A stretch of 64,000 nucleotides of DNA, taken from the NCBI RefSeq assembly GCF_014205135.1, contig NZ_JACHMY010000001.1:2480001-2544000 (forward strand), written 5' to 3'. The notes under the pieces were generated by a model. That model worked only from the letters and a program-made list of their open reading frames with translations, had not been told where the DNA came from and ran no database searches. Shown one piece after another: positions 27,401 to 34,686 of this stretch. The stretch is from Kribbella italica (GTDB lineage Bacteria > Actinomycetota > Actinomycetes > Propionibacteriales > Kribbellaceae). The first letter of the stretch is position 1. Every line of letters starts with the position of its first letter. Position numbers and translations under genes: made by a program.

Positions 27401-28760
27401 CGGGCGCACTCGCCGCGGTGTCGTTCCAGCCGCTGACGACCTGGTGCCGCTCGTCCGCGGTGAGCAGGTCGACGTCACCGACCTGCTGGTCCGGCGTACT
27501 GATGAGCGCGCGCAACATGCTCACGAACTGACCATGATGTCGCTGCAGGTCATCGGCGCTGTAGCGGTCAGGGTTGGCGGCGAGGTCGATCCGCACGCCG
27601 TGGCTGGCGGAGATGCCCTGCACGATGACCGACAGGTCGTCGATCGGGCCGACCGACAGGTTGTGCATGGCCGCGTCGTGCGACCCGAACTCCATCTGCG
27701 GGTCGAACGGCAGGATGTTGATCGTCGGCCCGTGCAGCGCGGCCTCACGGCTCAGCCCGAGGTCCCTGCGCAGGTCCTCCGCGCGGTAGCGCTGCCGCTT
27801 GAGCGCGGCGCGGGCGTGCGTGACGGTCTGCGCGACCAGCTCGGTGAAGGTGGTCGCGGGCGTCACACGAAGCTTGAGCGGGATGACGTTGGAGAGCATC
27901 GACGGCGTCGTCTTCTGCAGCTCGGAGCGCCGCGACATCACCGGCAGCCCGAAGACGACCTCCTGGTCGCCCGTCGAGCGGTGCAGGAACGCGGCCATCG
28001 CGGCGATCGCCAGCATCGACCAGTCGGTTCGGAGCCCACGCGCCCTGATCCGCAGCTCTTCGGCCTCGGCCGGCCCGAACTGGCCGGTGTGCTGGCTGAA
28101 GGTGTGCGCCATCGGGGCCGGCTCGCTGAGCAGCGTCGCCTCGGGCAGTTCGCCGTACGTCGTACGCCAGAACTCGCCGTCGGTCGTGTACTGCTCGGAG
28201 TCCGGGTAGGTCAGGTCGTCGGCGACGAGCTCGGGCAACGCGCCGTACCACGCCGCCTCGACCTCCTCGCCGAGCTCGAGCGCGCGGTAGATCCGGGCCA
28301 GCCGCAGGATCAGCAGCGTCGCGCCGTAGCCGTCGACCAGCAGGTGGTGGATGCGCTGGTAGAGGTAGAACCGCTCGTCCTCGAGCTGCAGCAGCGCGGC
28401 CCCGAAGAGCCGGTCGCCGGTCGGGTCCAGCGGCGTGTTGATGTCCTGGTCGAGCCACGCGCGTGCCGCCTCGGCGGGATCGGCTTCGGCGCTCAGGTCG
28501 ACGATCGGCAGCGACCAGTCGCCGAGCGGCTCGATCACCTGCAGCGGCCGTCCGTCGACCTCGCCGAACCGCGCGCGGACCGACTCGGCCTCGGTGATCA
28601 CCTGCCGGATCGCCTGCTCCAGCCGTGCGGCATCCACCGGTCCCCGGATGTCCAGGTACTGCCCGATGTTGAACATCGGCGAGTCCGGGTCGAGACGCTG
28701 GGCGTACCAGACCCCGGTCTGGGCGGCGGTCAGGGGAATTGCCTCACGCAGGGAAAACAC
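18480..28760 (-). CDS. Trimodular NRPS, C-A-PCP x3 - TE
   Basis: The protein is 3426 residues. Module 1 has C (HHLLVDG near 135), A (TSGSTGRPK near 620) and PCP (LGGHSL near 1000). Module 2 has C (HHIAADG near 1185), A (near 1660) and PCP (near 2045). Module 3 has C (HHIATDG near 2230), A (near 2720) and PCP (near 3100). A thioesterase follows (GWSFGG near 3230; catalytic Asp in LLDAYP, His in DAAHARL). No epimerase or methyltransferase domain is seen. C1 differs from C2/C3 and resembles EntF-type C domains that take an aryl or acyl starter from a partner carrier protein. Aligned to GrsA by eye, all three A domains give the same ten-residue code, DADEAGFVDK, with three acidic pocket residues that suggest a cationic amino acid. 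The TE is EntF-like. The product is predicted to be an acylated or arylated homotripeptide, possibly cyclised. The start MFSLREA gives a normal C-domain N-terminus. Confidence 0.93.
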   Translation of the reverse strand: MFSLREAIPLTAAQTGVWYAQRLDPDSPMFNIGQYLDIRGPVDAARLEQAIRQVITEAESVRARFGEVDGRPLQVIEPLGDWSLPIVDLSAEADPAEAARAWLDQDINTPLDPTGDRLFGAALLQLEDERFYLYQRIHHLLVDGYGATLLILRLARIYRALELGEEVEAAWYGALPELVADDLTYPDSEQYTTDGEFWRTTYGELPEATLLSEPAPMAHTFSQHTGQFGPAEAEELRIRARGLRTDWSMLAIAAMAAFLHRSTGDQEVVFGLPVMSRRSELQKTTPSMLSNVIPLKLRVTPATTFTELVAQTVTHARAALKRQRYRAEDLRRDLGLSREAALHGPTINILPFDPQMEFGSHDAAMHNLSVGPIDDLSVIVQGISASHGVRIDLAANPDRYSADDLQRHHGQFVSMLRALISTPDQQVGDVDLLTADERHQVVSGWNDTAASAPETTLPALFAEQCLKTPTGIAVSDERRSLTFGELDDESERLARTLVARGIGSGDVVATALPRSVETVVALLAVSKTGATYLPLDVSYPSERLALLIEDAAPALVVTDDATASLLPAGAPKHRLTRAQGDGGAESTAPAALTPPVLSELTGSAASDLTPPVPTDLAYLTYTSGSTGRPKPVAVEHRSLANLFASHQATIFADAVEATGREVLRVAHLAGVAFDAAWDPILWMLAGHELHIVPDDVRRDPEECVRYLAETGIDSVETTPSYVRQLLSAGALGNGGPTVWALGGEAVDSSLWTELGNAPGLVVYNFYGPTEATVDSVITRLTPEADQPSIGRPIGNVRAYVLDSSLQPAPVDQAGELYLAGAGVARGYDGRVELTAERFVANPYDAAGERMYRTGDLVRRTAGGDLEFLGRSDGQVKIRGFRIELGEVEAALNALDDVRQAAVVVSGERLIGYAVTAASGQQLREQLAQVLPNYLVPQRIVVLDELPLTAHGKLDKTALPADRADSTRRQPATDFEQTLCGIFADVLELPSVGVDDDFFALGGHSLLATRAVGRIREQLATDLSIRALFEAPTPALLAERLGISAADDRPPLRPAARPEQLPLSFAQQRLWFMHRLNPASADYHLPITLRLTGELDRAALQSALQQLVARHESLRTMVDDVDGEPYQHVLPQADVTLDIVSSTAEQLDDELTGLASAPFDLAHQLPIRPTLIQLAPHDHVLLLVVHHIAADGWSLEPLARDLAAAYSGAPTAPLTIQYADYALWQRELLGDEDDPKSRISSQLAHWRRALDELPAELALPADRPRPLTPSGAGGTVPIELPADLHARLAKLAADNGASLFMTLHAALAALLSKLGGGTDIPIGTPVAGRTERALDDLVGFFVSTLVLRADVSGDPTFQALLQRVRDADLTAFENQDVPFDRIVEELEPERIAGRNPLFQVMLSLQNTPAPVIELGDLQVAVHPPATTGAAKFDLSLDLTEQYDARHRPAGLVGGLEYNADLFDATTAQWIADCLGRLLNAVLEDPAGRLRELDLMTADERHHVLTDRHGPVRDVPALTVAELFAKQAAATPDRTAIVAADRSLTFQELSDRADRLASVLAARGAVAGKPVAVSLPRSADTVVALLAVLKTGAVYLPMDIEYPAERVAYMLADARPTVVISTSMIDALDTTAERVLLDDESTWTSAVPAYDGTPVRPADLAYLLYTSGSTGRPKGVAVEHRALVNLFHSHRAQVFGPDVLRVAHTAGVSFDASWDPILWMLDGHELHLLDDDVRRDPEALLAYVDEQKIDAMETTPSYVQHLLGLGLLGSDRHRPSVLALGGEAVDSRLWQELAAVDGLRAYNFYGPTECTVDSVVAEIRSGQVPVIGAAVQNLRTYVLDANLQPVPAGVAGELYLAGAGLARGYHQRPGLTTERFVADPYGDEPGTRMYRTGDLVRWNRDAVLEFLGRADDQVKIRGFRVELGEIEATLGSFRDVSAAAVVVHRPAEGPDRLAAYVVPAAGALLDPTQVRQKVARELPDYMVPAAVVVVPELPLTANGKLDRKRLPEPTTSGAGRKAGSAVEEQLCDLFAETLGADEVGPDDDFFALGGHSLLVTRLVSRIRARLGVDIAIRTVFEAPTPAALAARWPEHGSAPQVPLRPRVRPERVPLSFAQRRLWFLNSFENSGAGYHLPMALNLAGRLDRAALNAALNDVVSRHESLRTVFRTDDGVPYQEILSESAVELPVVSSDRAALPAAIRAAVARPFALDHELPLRATLYEVAADEHVLLLVVHHIATDGWSTAPLARDLAAAYSARSTGSEVSLPALPVQYADYALWQQEVLGDDADPDSVSRRQLDFWKVALDGVPEELALPYDHSRPVAPTRRAGLLPIDLPEELHRSLASIAAEHGVSLFMVLHAGLAALLSRLGGGTDVPIGSPVAGRTDDALDELVGFFVNTLVLRTDLSGDPTFAELLGRVRTSDLAAFEHQDVPFERVVEELSPARSLSRHPLFQVMLTLQNTPEATLTLPGLDVTVVEQDAAEAAKFDLSLSIAERNHLDGSPAGLSGTVEYDADLFERSTAQRLVGWLERLLTEAAASPRRRVGELELIAADEVETVLRTWNDTSRPLPSATIVEAFEALAGRDHELAVAAPDGSLDRGELNAAANRLARVLRAQGIGTGDTVGVALGRSTTTMVALLAVLKSGAAYLPVELSYPMDRIAHLLADAAPAAVITSEGVELPEETRRLDLDSSAVEASMAAQSGENLTDAERKSPLRPRHPAYVIYTSGSTGRPKGVVVEHRSLANLLQHHRTSVFAPAAEQLGVDRLKVALTAALAFDASWDPVLWMVAGHELHLIDDDVRRDAGALVEHLRDQRIDVIETTPSYLRQLRGAGLLDGARGPRVLALGGEAVDDALWSELRELDGVTCYNFYGPTESTVDSVVADLVDQIRPVIGRPVDNTRAYVLDSRLRPVPAGVPGELYLAGAGVARGYLNRSQLTSERFVADPFGDGGERMYRTGDLARWRDDATLEYFGRVDDQVKVRGFRVEPAEVEAALIALPGIDEAVVRVRDDKLVAYLVGETEDVRLALGRTLPDYMVPSAFVSVEKLPLTPNGKLDDRALPDVELAPATAGRGPRSPREDLLCKLFAEALGVERVGVDDNFFDLGGHSLLASSLISKVRTAFGVEMPIRRLFENPTVAGLVEGLDAVTEGGDLDVLLPLRIGGGRPPLFCIHPASGISWTYSGLLRHLAPDQPLYGLQSRKLSDPAYTPDSIEAIAADYVEQIRTVQPQGPYYLLGWSFGGNLAHEIAVQLQASGQEVGLLALLDAYPEAPADGLESATETQMFAALLHNQGLPVPEGQIDRARVLDVYRELGNPMGGLTEDQLGASVDAFVSQAVLMRDFVPLPYDGDLLFVTATADRQAGGPVPQDWLAAITGEIDEYPVDAAHARLTQPEALAEIGPLIARVLTERQEAAVQPLLDRSRAWTGTDDE

Positions 28761-28858
28761 AGTACCTGGCCTTCGGGTCGGAAGCTTTTTCGCGCAGCCC
28801 GGAGCAACATTTCGGCGGTGTTCGCCGGGCGCCTTTTCCTGGTTTTACGGCGGCACCG

Positions 28859-28892
28859 CGGTGGTCGGCCAGGTTCCTCCGGCCGACCACCG
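28859..28892. terminator. Strong hairpin between leader ORF and NRPS start
   Basis: A perfect 12-bp stem (CGGTGGTCGGCC and its complement) encloses a 10-nt loop, about 100 nt before the NRPS start and 18 nt after the stop of the short ORF. A second small palindrome, GGAGCGCTCC, abuts it and would compete for pairing. With no T tract it may be an attenuator, an RNA-stability element or an operator. Confidence 0.5.
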
Positions 28893-28909
28893 GAGCGCTC
28901 CGCGGAGCA

Positions 28910-28972
28910 TCAGAAGAAGCTGATGTTCCCGAAAGAGATGACCAGGTTCACGATCGACTGCATGTAGCTCAC
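28910..28972 (-). CDS. Possible 20-residue leader peptide
   Basis: A GTG at 28972 opens a 20-codon frame ending with TGA at 28910. Nearly every codon ends in G or C, as in real genes of this genome, although the surrounding sequence is not otherwise protein-like. The peptide is hydrophobic (MSYMQSIV... ending ISFF). A purine-rich AGGAAG lies about 12 nt upstream. It sits just upstream of a strong hairpin and the NRPS gene, the layout of a translated leader in attenuation. It has no run of one amino acid, so amino-acid-dependent stalling is not obvious. It could be chance. Confidence 0.3.
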   Translation of the reverse strand: MSYMQSIVNLVISFGNISFF

Positions 28973-29193
28973 TTGTAGCCCCACTTCCTCATCGAAGACA
29001 CACGACGCCCCGAACAATCGTTGCCGTCGGCGACGATCCACGTCCGGGACGATGAGGCTTCGGCGCGACTGTGTCGCACGGATGGGTAGCCGTGACTCAG
29101 CACACACGCGGATTTCACCTGACGGTTCGCGGTCCCCGATCGTGCACCGGAGAATCAGCTCCAGCTAAAAGTTCCGAACCCGGGAAATGTTCA

Positions 29194-30132
29194 TCAGGAA
29201 ATCAGCCGGCGAGACCGCTGCCGGCGCTGAGTCCCGGCGATGACGCCCCACATCCCGGCCAGCACGGCCGCGCCGGCCAGTGCCCGGGTGATCCACGCCG
29301 ATCGTGGGACCGGCGGGTCGTCGTACAGAGCGCCACCGTCCTCGACGCTGCTCCGGGGGATGCGTGCCGTCACCGTCACGGTCGAGTTCTTGCGCTGACT
29401 GCTGAATCGCGCTTGGCGAGGAGCGTCCTGCGTCGTGGAGCACGGTGAGGTGGGCCGCGTACGGCGGAAGTTCTCGGCGACGGCGTAGTAACCCGCGCAG
29501 CCGGCTGTCACCAGCTCGCCCGGAACCTCCAGCCTGATCTCCGGGGTCGGAGCGTCCAGTTCGTCGGACTCGTCACCGCTCGCAACCCGGTGCCTGTCCG
29601 GCCAGTTCAGCTCGTAGTCGTGACCGACCCGCTCCAGCGCGCCGCGGACCTGGTAGCGCAGGACGAAAGTCGTCGATCGGGGCCGCTCGGCAACTCCTGG
29701 CGAGGCGTCGACGGACGGGAGATCCGGCCCGATCTTGACGCGCAGGTCGGCCAGGCGACTGTCCCAGCCGTCGACAGACCCACCCGTGTACGGCGGAAGC
29801 AGCGGGTCCCTCTCGGACACGTCGACCGCGACCGCGGCGCCGGTCGCGTCGGTCGCGGTGATGCCGGTGATCTTCCAGACCCGATCCCTGCCCCGCTGAG
29901 CGGAACCGGTGAGCAGGTTCCCGGTGTCGGCGGGCCGGCGTACCTGGAGAGCTCGGTCGAGACGGTGGCCGTTGCGTTCGTACGCGTAGTCGATGGTCTC
30001 GACGACCTCCAGGACACCGTCGGCCCGGACCTTGTAGTCGGCGGTCAACCGGACGATGCCGGAGCCGCCCGGGGAATAGGCCACGCGCCACGCGCCACCA
30101 CCACCGCACCAAGAGCGATCCGCAGGAGTCAC
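29194..30132 (-). CDS. DUF2207-like membrane-anchored protein
   Basis: The frame gives 312 residues. From about residue 27 the sequence ([20 protein letters not shown]) matches the start of the DUF2207 extracytoplasmic domain. A single C-terminal hydrophobic helix ([20 protein letters not shown]) and a basic tail follow. The GTG start overlaps the stop of the VOC gene (GTGA). The expected N-terminal signal sequence is missing in this frame; a hydrophobic signal-like stretch appears in an adjacent frame across a GGTGGTGGTGG run, so a frameshift there is possible. Function unknown. Confidence 0.65.
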   Translation of the reverse strand: MTPADRSWCGGGGAWRVAYSPGGSGIVRLTADYKVRADGVLEVVETIDYAYERNGHRLDRALQVRRPADTGNLLTGSAQRGRDRVWKITGITATDATGAAVAVDVSERDPLLPPYTGGSVDGWDSRLADLRVKIGPDLPSVDASPGVAERPRSTTFVLRYQVRGALERVGHDYELNWPDRHRVASGDESDELDAPTPEIRLEVPGELVTAGCAGYYAVAENFRRTRPTSPCSTTQDAPRQARFSSQRKNSTVTVTARIPRSSVEDGGALYDDPPVPRSAWITRALAGAAVLAGMWGVIAGTQRRQRSRRLIS

Positions 30133-30557
30133 TCAGCTGGCACCGCCGCCACGAACTGGTCGGCGTACGCGGCCGTAGGGGCGATCTCGGTGATGACGTC
30201 GATCAGGACGCCGTTGGGGTCGGCGATGATGAAGTGCCGCTGCCCGAACTCCTCGCTGCGGATCGTGAGCTTGGGCTCGAACCCCGCCTGGGTCACGAGG
30301 CGGTTCCACTCGGCGTCGACGTCGTCCACCTCGAAGTTCAGCAGCAGGCCCCGGGCCGGCTGCCGGAACTTCTCCGGCACGGTGGGATGGGTGTACCTGA
30401 CGAGCGCGAGCTCGTACGGCCGCGGCCCGGCCAGCCGGAGGCTGATGTACCAGTCGGCCTCGAAGGTGATCTCGAACCCGAGCTGCTGGGTGTAGAAGTC
30501 GCGTGACTCGGCGATCCGGTCGGTGCAGATGACCGGGTAGAAGCTGCTGACACTCAT
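30129..30557 (-). CDS. VOC-superfamily (glyoxalase/bleomycin resistance-like) protein
   Basis: The protein is 142 residues with the paired beta-alpha-beta-beta-beta units of the VOC fold: [23 protein letters not shown] in the first half and [17 protein letters not shown]...[16 protein letters not shown] in the second. The metal-ligand positions of classical glyoxalase are not all evident, so a ligand-binding or drug-sequestering role is as likely as catalysis. The ATG at 30557 has a good Shine-Dalgarno (AAAGGAAC). It lies near the NRPS operon but nothing ties it to that pathway except proximity. Confidence 0.85.
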   Translation of the reverse strand: MSVSSFYPVICTDRIAESRDFYTQQLGFEITFEADWYISLRLAGPRPYELALVRYTHPTVPEKFRQPARGLLLNFEVDDVDAEWNRLVTQAGFEPKLTIRSEEFGQRHFIIADPNGVLIDVITEIAPTAAYADQFVAAVPAE

Positions 30558-30782
30558 CGACGTTCCTTTCGGCAGAAGTGATTGGCTCTGCCGAAACTGT
30601 GGCGCCCCGCCCAGCGCCCGGTCGATGACCTCGGAGGTCATCGAACAGGTGCACCGCCTTCGCGCCCGGTACCGCCACAGCAGCAGGACAGAGCCGCGAC
30701 AGGGTCGGGAGGGACGATTGGTAGGGCCCCGCGGACACTCACGTTCGCTGGAGGACCGAGATCGACAGGACAGGACTCTGCG

Positions 30783-31325
30783 ATGGCCGGCGCCCTCGAC
30801 GATGCGCTTCCGCGGCGCTGGCCCGCGTACACGATTGCCGCCGGTATCGGTCTGTTCTGCGTCGTCGTGCTGGGGATCGCGCTCGGTGAGCAGGTGCTGA
30901 CGGACAAGCCGATGACCAGCGACGGTTTCGTCGCCCTGGGCGCGACCGGCTTGAGGATCGTCACGATCGGTATCGCGTTGGCGGCGGTCCAGCGGTGGGG
31001 CCGGATCGTTCCCGCTCGGCTGCTGTCGATGGCTCTGTGGGCCGTCGCGCTCGGGCAGCTGGCGTACCCGATCGCCGAGACCGTCGTCAAAGCCGCGATC
31101 CTGCTCACCCTGATGGAGCCGGTGGACAAGGGAATCAGCAACATGACGCCGGTCGGCTGGTTCAACTTCGCCGCCGCCTGGCTGGTCTGGGGTGTTCCGG
31201 GCTGCTTGTTCGCGATCCTCGCCAACGATCATCGCCGGAGGTTCCAGCTCTCCTGGCTCTGGGCGCCCGTGGGAGCGGCCGGCGGCGTCGCGGGCCTGGC
31301 AGTACTCGGTCTCCTGATCAGCTGA
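30783..31325 (+). CDS. Four-helix membrane protein, function unknown
   Basis: The protein has 180 residues with four hydrophobic segments: [57 protein letters not shown] and the last about 20 residues; a weaker fifth lies around [15 protein letters not shown]. The start at 30783 follows a region without coding character. It is convergent with the GNAT gene at 31345. The 225-bp gap upstream (30558-30782), shared with the divergent VOC gene, shows no gene. I do not recognise the family. Confidence 0.7.
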   Translation: MAGALDDALPRRWPAYTIAAGIGLFCVVVLGIALGEQVLTDKPMTSDGFVALGATGLRIVTIGIALAAVQRWGRIVPARLLSMALWAVALGQLAYPIAETVVKAAILLTLMEPVDKGISNMTPVGWFNFAAAWLVWGVPGCLFAILANDHRRRFQLSWLWAPVGAAGGVAGLAVLGLLIS

Positions 31326-31344
31326 CCGGCCGGTCTGCCGAGGC

Positions 31345-31788
31345 TCAGACCGCCAGTGACTTGAACATGTGGACGTCCTCGTTGCCGCCCGGGATGCCGC
31401 GCGTCCGGCCGGTCTCGACGTACCCGTGCCGCTGGTAGAAGCCGGGCGCCTGGAACGTGAACGAGGACACGGCGATCCGGTCGCAGCCGCGGCGCCGGGC
31501 TTCGGCCTCGGCGGCCAGCAGGATCCTGCTGCCCCAGCCGTCCTGGCGGCTGTCCGCGCGCACCCACACCATGTCGATCCCGCACAGCCCGCCCCAGGTC
31601 CACGCGGCCAGTCCCCCGACCAGCTCACCGGCCTCGTCGGTGACCTTGATCGAGAACGAGCCGCGGTCGCCGACGCCGGTGGCCGCGATGTTGAAGCTGT
31701 CCAGCTCGTCGCTCAGGCGCTGCTCGAGCTCTGCGTCCTGGTCGCCGACGCTCAGGGTCGGCGAGGTGTTGCTGCTGTCGCTCGTCAC
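31345..31788 (-). CDS. GNAT family N-acetyltransferase
   Basis: The protein is about 147 residues from the GTG at 31788. The acetyl-CoA loop appears as [20 protein letters not shown] (near residues 80-99) and the C-terminal [17 protein letters not shown] matches GNAT motif B with the usual Tyr. A GGAGG overlaps the GTG start closely, so the real start could differ by a few codons; earlier in-frame codons to 31881 run into the promoter region of the divergent SARP gene. The substrate is unknown. Confidence 0.82.
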   Translation of the reverse strand: MTSDSSNTSPTLSVGDQDAELEQRLSDELDSFNIAATGVGDRGSFSIKVTDEAGELVGGLAAWTWGGLCGIDMVWVRADSRQDGWGSRILLAAEAEARRRGCDRIAVSSFTFQAPGFYQRHGYVETGRTRGIPGGNEDVHMFKSLAV

Positions 31789-31887
31789 CTCCGCAGAATA
31801 GGGCAGGACCGTGGCACCGGCGCCAGAGCTTGCCCAAGGCAACTGAATTGGACGTGGGACGCGTGGCGGCGTCGCTATCATGCTGCG

Positions 31888-34686
31888 ATGAGCAGTGTCC
31901 GGGTGCGTCTGCTGGGGGTCTTCGAGGTCTCCGTCGGCGACCGTGTGGTCGCCGTCCGCGGCGTCACCCTGCGCTCATGCCTGGCCCTGATGGCGTTGAG
32001 CCCGGGGCGCCCGGTGCCGGCGGAGACCCTGATCGACACCCTCTGGGCGGAGCGGGAACCGAAGAACGTCCGGGCGGCGTTGCACTCGACGATCGCCAGG
32101 CTGCGTCAGCTGCTCGGGCCGGCCGCGATCGCCCGCGACGACGACGGCTACCGGCTGGACGTGGCGCCGGCGGCGGTCGACGCGGTGCACTTCCTCAGTC
32201 TGCTCGACGAAGCGGAGCGGACGGACGATCGGGCGTTGCTGGACCAGGCGCTCGCGCTGTGGGGCGAGCCGCTCGTCGGTGGCATCGACGCCTCCCTCCG
32301 GCAGACCCACTGCCCGCGCCTGACCGAGCGCTACCTGCGCGGCCTCGAACGCCGGATCGATCTCGACCTCGCGGCCGGGACGACGAAAGGCATCCGCGAC
32401 GAGCTCCAGGCCCTGACCCACACCTTCCCCCTGCGGGAGTCGTTGTGGCTGCGGCTGCTGAAGACACTGGTCGCCGAGGGACGACGACCAGAAGCGCTCG
32501 ATCACTACGAACGGATGCGGGTGCAGCTCGCCGACGGACTCGGCATCGACCCGTCCGCCGACCTGCGATCGATGCACCTGCACCTGCTGGACGACGAACC
32601 TGTCGACACTGGACGCCGGGAACAGACCCCCGAAGACTCCGCCCGCGACGAGCCGCACGCCCCCGAGAAGCCGTCCGTACCCCGGCAGCTCCCGCTGGAT
32701 CTGCGGCGATTCGTGGGCCGCACAGCCCAGCTCGAAGCCCTCGACCAGCTGCTCCCAGCCGAGCCCGACGCGGCACGAGTCGTCGTTCTCCACGGTGAGG
32801 CAGGCGCGGGAAAGACCAGCCTGGCCGTGCACTGGGCGCACCACGCGAAAGAACACTTCCCGGACGGCCAGATCTTCCTCGGCCTGCGAGGGTACGGCGC
32901 TGCCGAACCGCTCGCCCCGGAGACCGCACTGGACACCATCCTGCGCGCCCTCGGTCTGCCCGGTGCCCGGATACCGCAGGACCTGGAGTCACGCAGCGCG
33001 CTGCTGCGCACCGAGCTCGCTTCCCGCCGGCTGTTGCTGATCCTCGACGACGCCCGCAGCGCGGACCAGCTCAGACCGCTGCTTCCCGGATCATCGGCCT
33101 TCGTCCTGGTGACCAGCCGCAGCCGGCTGAGCAGCCTCACGGTCCGCGACGGCGCCGAACAGATCGCAGTACCGGCCCTCGACGGACCGGAAGGCAAACA
33201 ACTGCTCCGCCGACTGATCCAGACCCACCCGATCGACGAGCGAGCGCTCGACGAACTGGTCCGCCTCTGCAGCGGACTCCCGCTCGCCCTGGCCATCACC
33301 GGCGAACACCTGAACCGGCACCACGACGACACCGACCCGCTGGTGGACCGGCTGCGCGATCTGGCCGGACGCATCGACGCACTGAGCAGCGGCGACAGCC
33401 CGACGACCGACGTACGCGCTGTGCTCTCCTGGTCCTACCAGACCCTCGACGCGGACGCCGCGTCGATGCTTCGCACCCTCGGCGCCACCACCGTCGAGAC
33501 GCTGGGCCTGCCGGCGATCGCGGCCGCCACCGGCGTACCGGTCGCCAACGCACGCCGGACCCTGGGAGTACTGACCGACCTCCACCTGGTGCAACAGGTG
33601 AACGCGCAGCAGATCAAGCTCCACGACGTCATGAGAGCCTACGCGCGGGAGCGCTCGGACGAAGAAGACGGACCAGAAGTACGCCGAGCAGCCGCGAACC
33701 GGCTGGTCCAGTGGTACCTCACCACCGCCGAAGTCGCCCGCGGTGTCGAGCTGGCCCCGCTGCTCCTCCCGGCGCTGCCGATGCCCGCAACGATCCCGGA
33801 CCCACTCGCGCTGACCACGACCCAGGACGCCCACGCCTGGTTCGAGTCCGAACGGCGCACACTGATCGCCCTGGTCGTCGGCTCCGCCGAACGAGGTGAG
33901 CACGAACTCGCCGCACGGCTCGCGGTCACGCTGTGGTTCGACCTGGAACGCAACTACGCGCTCGCCGACGGCCGCCTCGTCCAAGCGACCGCAGTCGAAT
34001 CAGCCCGCCGCGCAGGTAATCCGCTGCTCCTGGCCGTCACCCTCAACCAGCACGGCGCCACCCTCGGCATGGCCGGCGAACTCGACACCGCGGCCGACGT
34101 ACTGCGCGAAGCGCTGACCCTCTTCTCCGAACACGGCCACACCTACGGCGAACGGATGGTGCGCGGCAACCTCAGCATCGCCCTGCGCCTGCTCGGACAC
34201 CCCGACGAAGCGATCGAACAGTTGCAACTCGCACTCGCCGGACCAGTAGAAGCCGAGCAAGAGGCAACTCTGCGCAACAACCTGGCCATGACCTACCTGT
34301 CCACCCACCAGTACGTCGAGGCCGTCACCTCCGCCACCGACGCACTCCGGCTGCACCAACTGGCCGACGACGCACGAGGCACGGCGTACGCGACGGACAC
34401 TCTCGGCCAGGGATTCAAGGCCCTCGGCGAGCTGCAGCCGGCACTCGCTGCCTTCACCGAAGCAGTGCGCTTGAACGACCTGCTGGACAACCACGGCGGT
34501 TCCGTCAACTCGCTCGTCCGGCTGGGAGAAACCCAACTGGAAGCCGGCCTGCCGGTCGATGCTCGCGCGACCCGGCAGATTCTCGGGGTCCTCGCAACAC
34601 CTGATGGTTTTATGTGGTTGTCAGTAGATCACGCAGGCGCTCGGCTGGGGTTTTCCAGTCGAGCGTTTTGCGTGGTCGGCCGTTGA
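31888..34686 (+). CDS. SARP/NB-ARC/TPR regulator, C-terminus replaced by IS30 sequence
   Basis: The frame gives 932 residues. The order is that of AfsR-like regulators: an OmpR-type winged helix (residues 1-90), a bacterial transcriptional activation domain (about 95-240), a linker, an NB-ARC ATPase with P-loop GEAGAGKTS (about 303) and Walker B LLLILDDA (about 375), and TPR repeats from about 690. IS30 enters at about codon 900; the last about 32 residues, after RQILGV, are IS sequence read through to 34686. The missing native tail is found on the far side of the IS (36031-36151). Family members activate antibiotic clusters, so this could be, or have been, the activator for one of the two clusters here. 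DNA-binding and ATPase parts are intact, so partial function is possible. Confidence 0.85.
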   Translation: MSSVRVRLLGVFEVSVGDRVVAVRGVTLRSCLALMALSPGRPVPAETLIDTLWAEREPKNVRAALHSTIARLRQLLGPAAIARDDDGYRLDVAPAAVDAVHFLSLLDEAERTDDRALLDQALALWGEPLVGGIDASLRQTHCPRLTERYLRGLERRIDLDLAAGTTKGIRDELQALTHTFPLRESLWLRLLKTLVAEGRRPEALDHYERMRVQLADGLGIDPSADLRSMHLHLLDDEPVDTGRREQTPEDSARDEPHAPEKPSVPRQLPLDLRRFVGRTAQLEALDQLLPAEPDAARVVVLHGEAGAGKTSLAVHWAHHAKEHFPDGQIFLGLRGYGAAEPLAPETALDTILRALGLPGARIPQDLESRSALLRTELASRRLLLILDDARSADQLRPLLPGSSAFVLVTSRSRLSSLTVRDGAEQIAVPALDGPEGKQLLRRLIQTHPIDERALDELVRLCSGLPLALAITGEHLNRHHDDTDPLVDRLRDLAGRIDALSSGDSPTTDVRAVLSWSYQTLDADAASMLRTLGATTVETLGLPAIAAATGVPVANARRTLGVLTDLHLVQQVNAQQIKLHDVMRAYARERSDEEDGPEVRRAAANRLVQWYLTTAEVARGVELAPLLLPALPMPATIPDPLALTTTQDAHAWFESERRTLIALVVGSAERGEHELAARLAVTLWFDLERNYALADGRLVQATAVESARRAGNPLLLAVTLNQHGATLGMAGELDTAADVLREALTLFSEHGHTYGERMVRGNLSIALRLLGHPDEAIEQLQLALAGPVEAEQEATLRNNLAMTYLSTHQYVEAVTSATDALRLHQLADDARGTAYATDTLGQGFKALGELQPALAAFTEAVRLNDLLDNHGGSVNSLVRLGETQLEAGLPVDARATRQILGVLATPDGFMWLSVDHAGARLGFSSRAFCVVGR

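Larger units (their letters stand above)
28761..29193. other. Upstream region of the NRPS operon
   Basis: This 433-bp stretch lies between the DUF2207-like gene and the NRPS start, both on the minus strand. Besides the short ORF (28910-28972) and hairpin (28859-28892) listed separately, I see no gene. It should contain the NRPS operon promoter, upstream of 28972 if the short ORF is a leader, but I cannot place convincing -35/-10 boxes. Confidence 0.5.

Noticed and set aside
18263..28760. Catecholate siderophore cluster of the enterobactin or griseobactin type
   Set aside because: The C1 and TE domains are EntF-like, but no DHB synthesis genes, aryl ligase, aryl carrier or siderophore uptake genes are in the window, and none of the A pockets looks like Ser or Thr.
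18426..28967. Very long plus-strand frames opposite the NRPS (up to 1489 codons)
   Set aside because: They are shadows of the NRPS codons, rich in Arg, Gln, Val and Asp with no recognisable motif, and are fully overlapped by a well-supported multidomain gene.
28761..29193. IdeR-type iron box in the NRPS upstream region
   Set aside because: A TTAGCT-GG-AGCTGA element near 29156-29167 is partly palindromic but does not match the TTAGGTTAGGCTAACCTAA consensus well enough.
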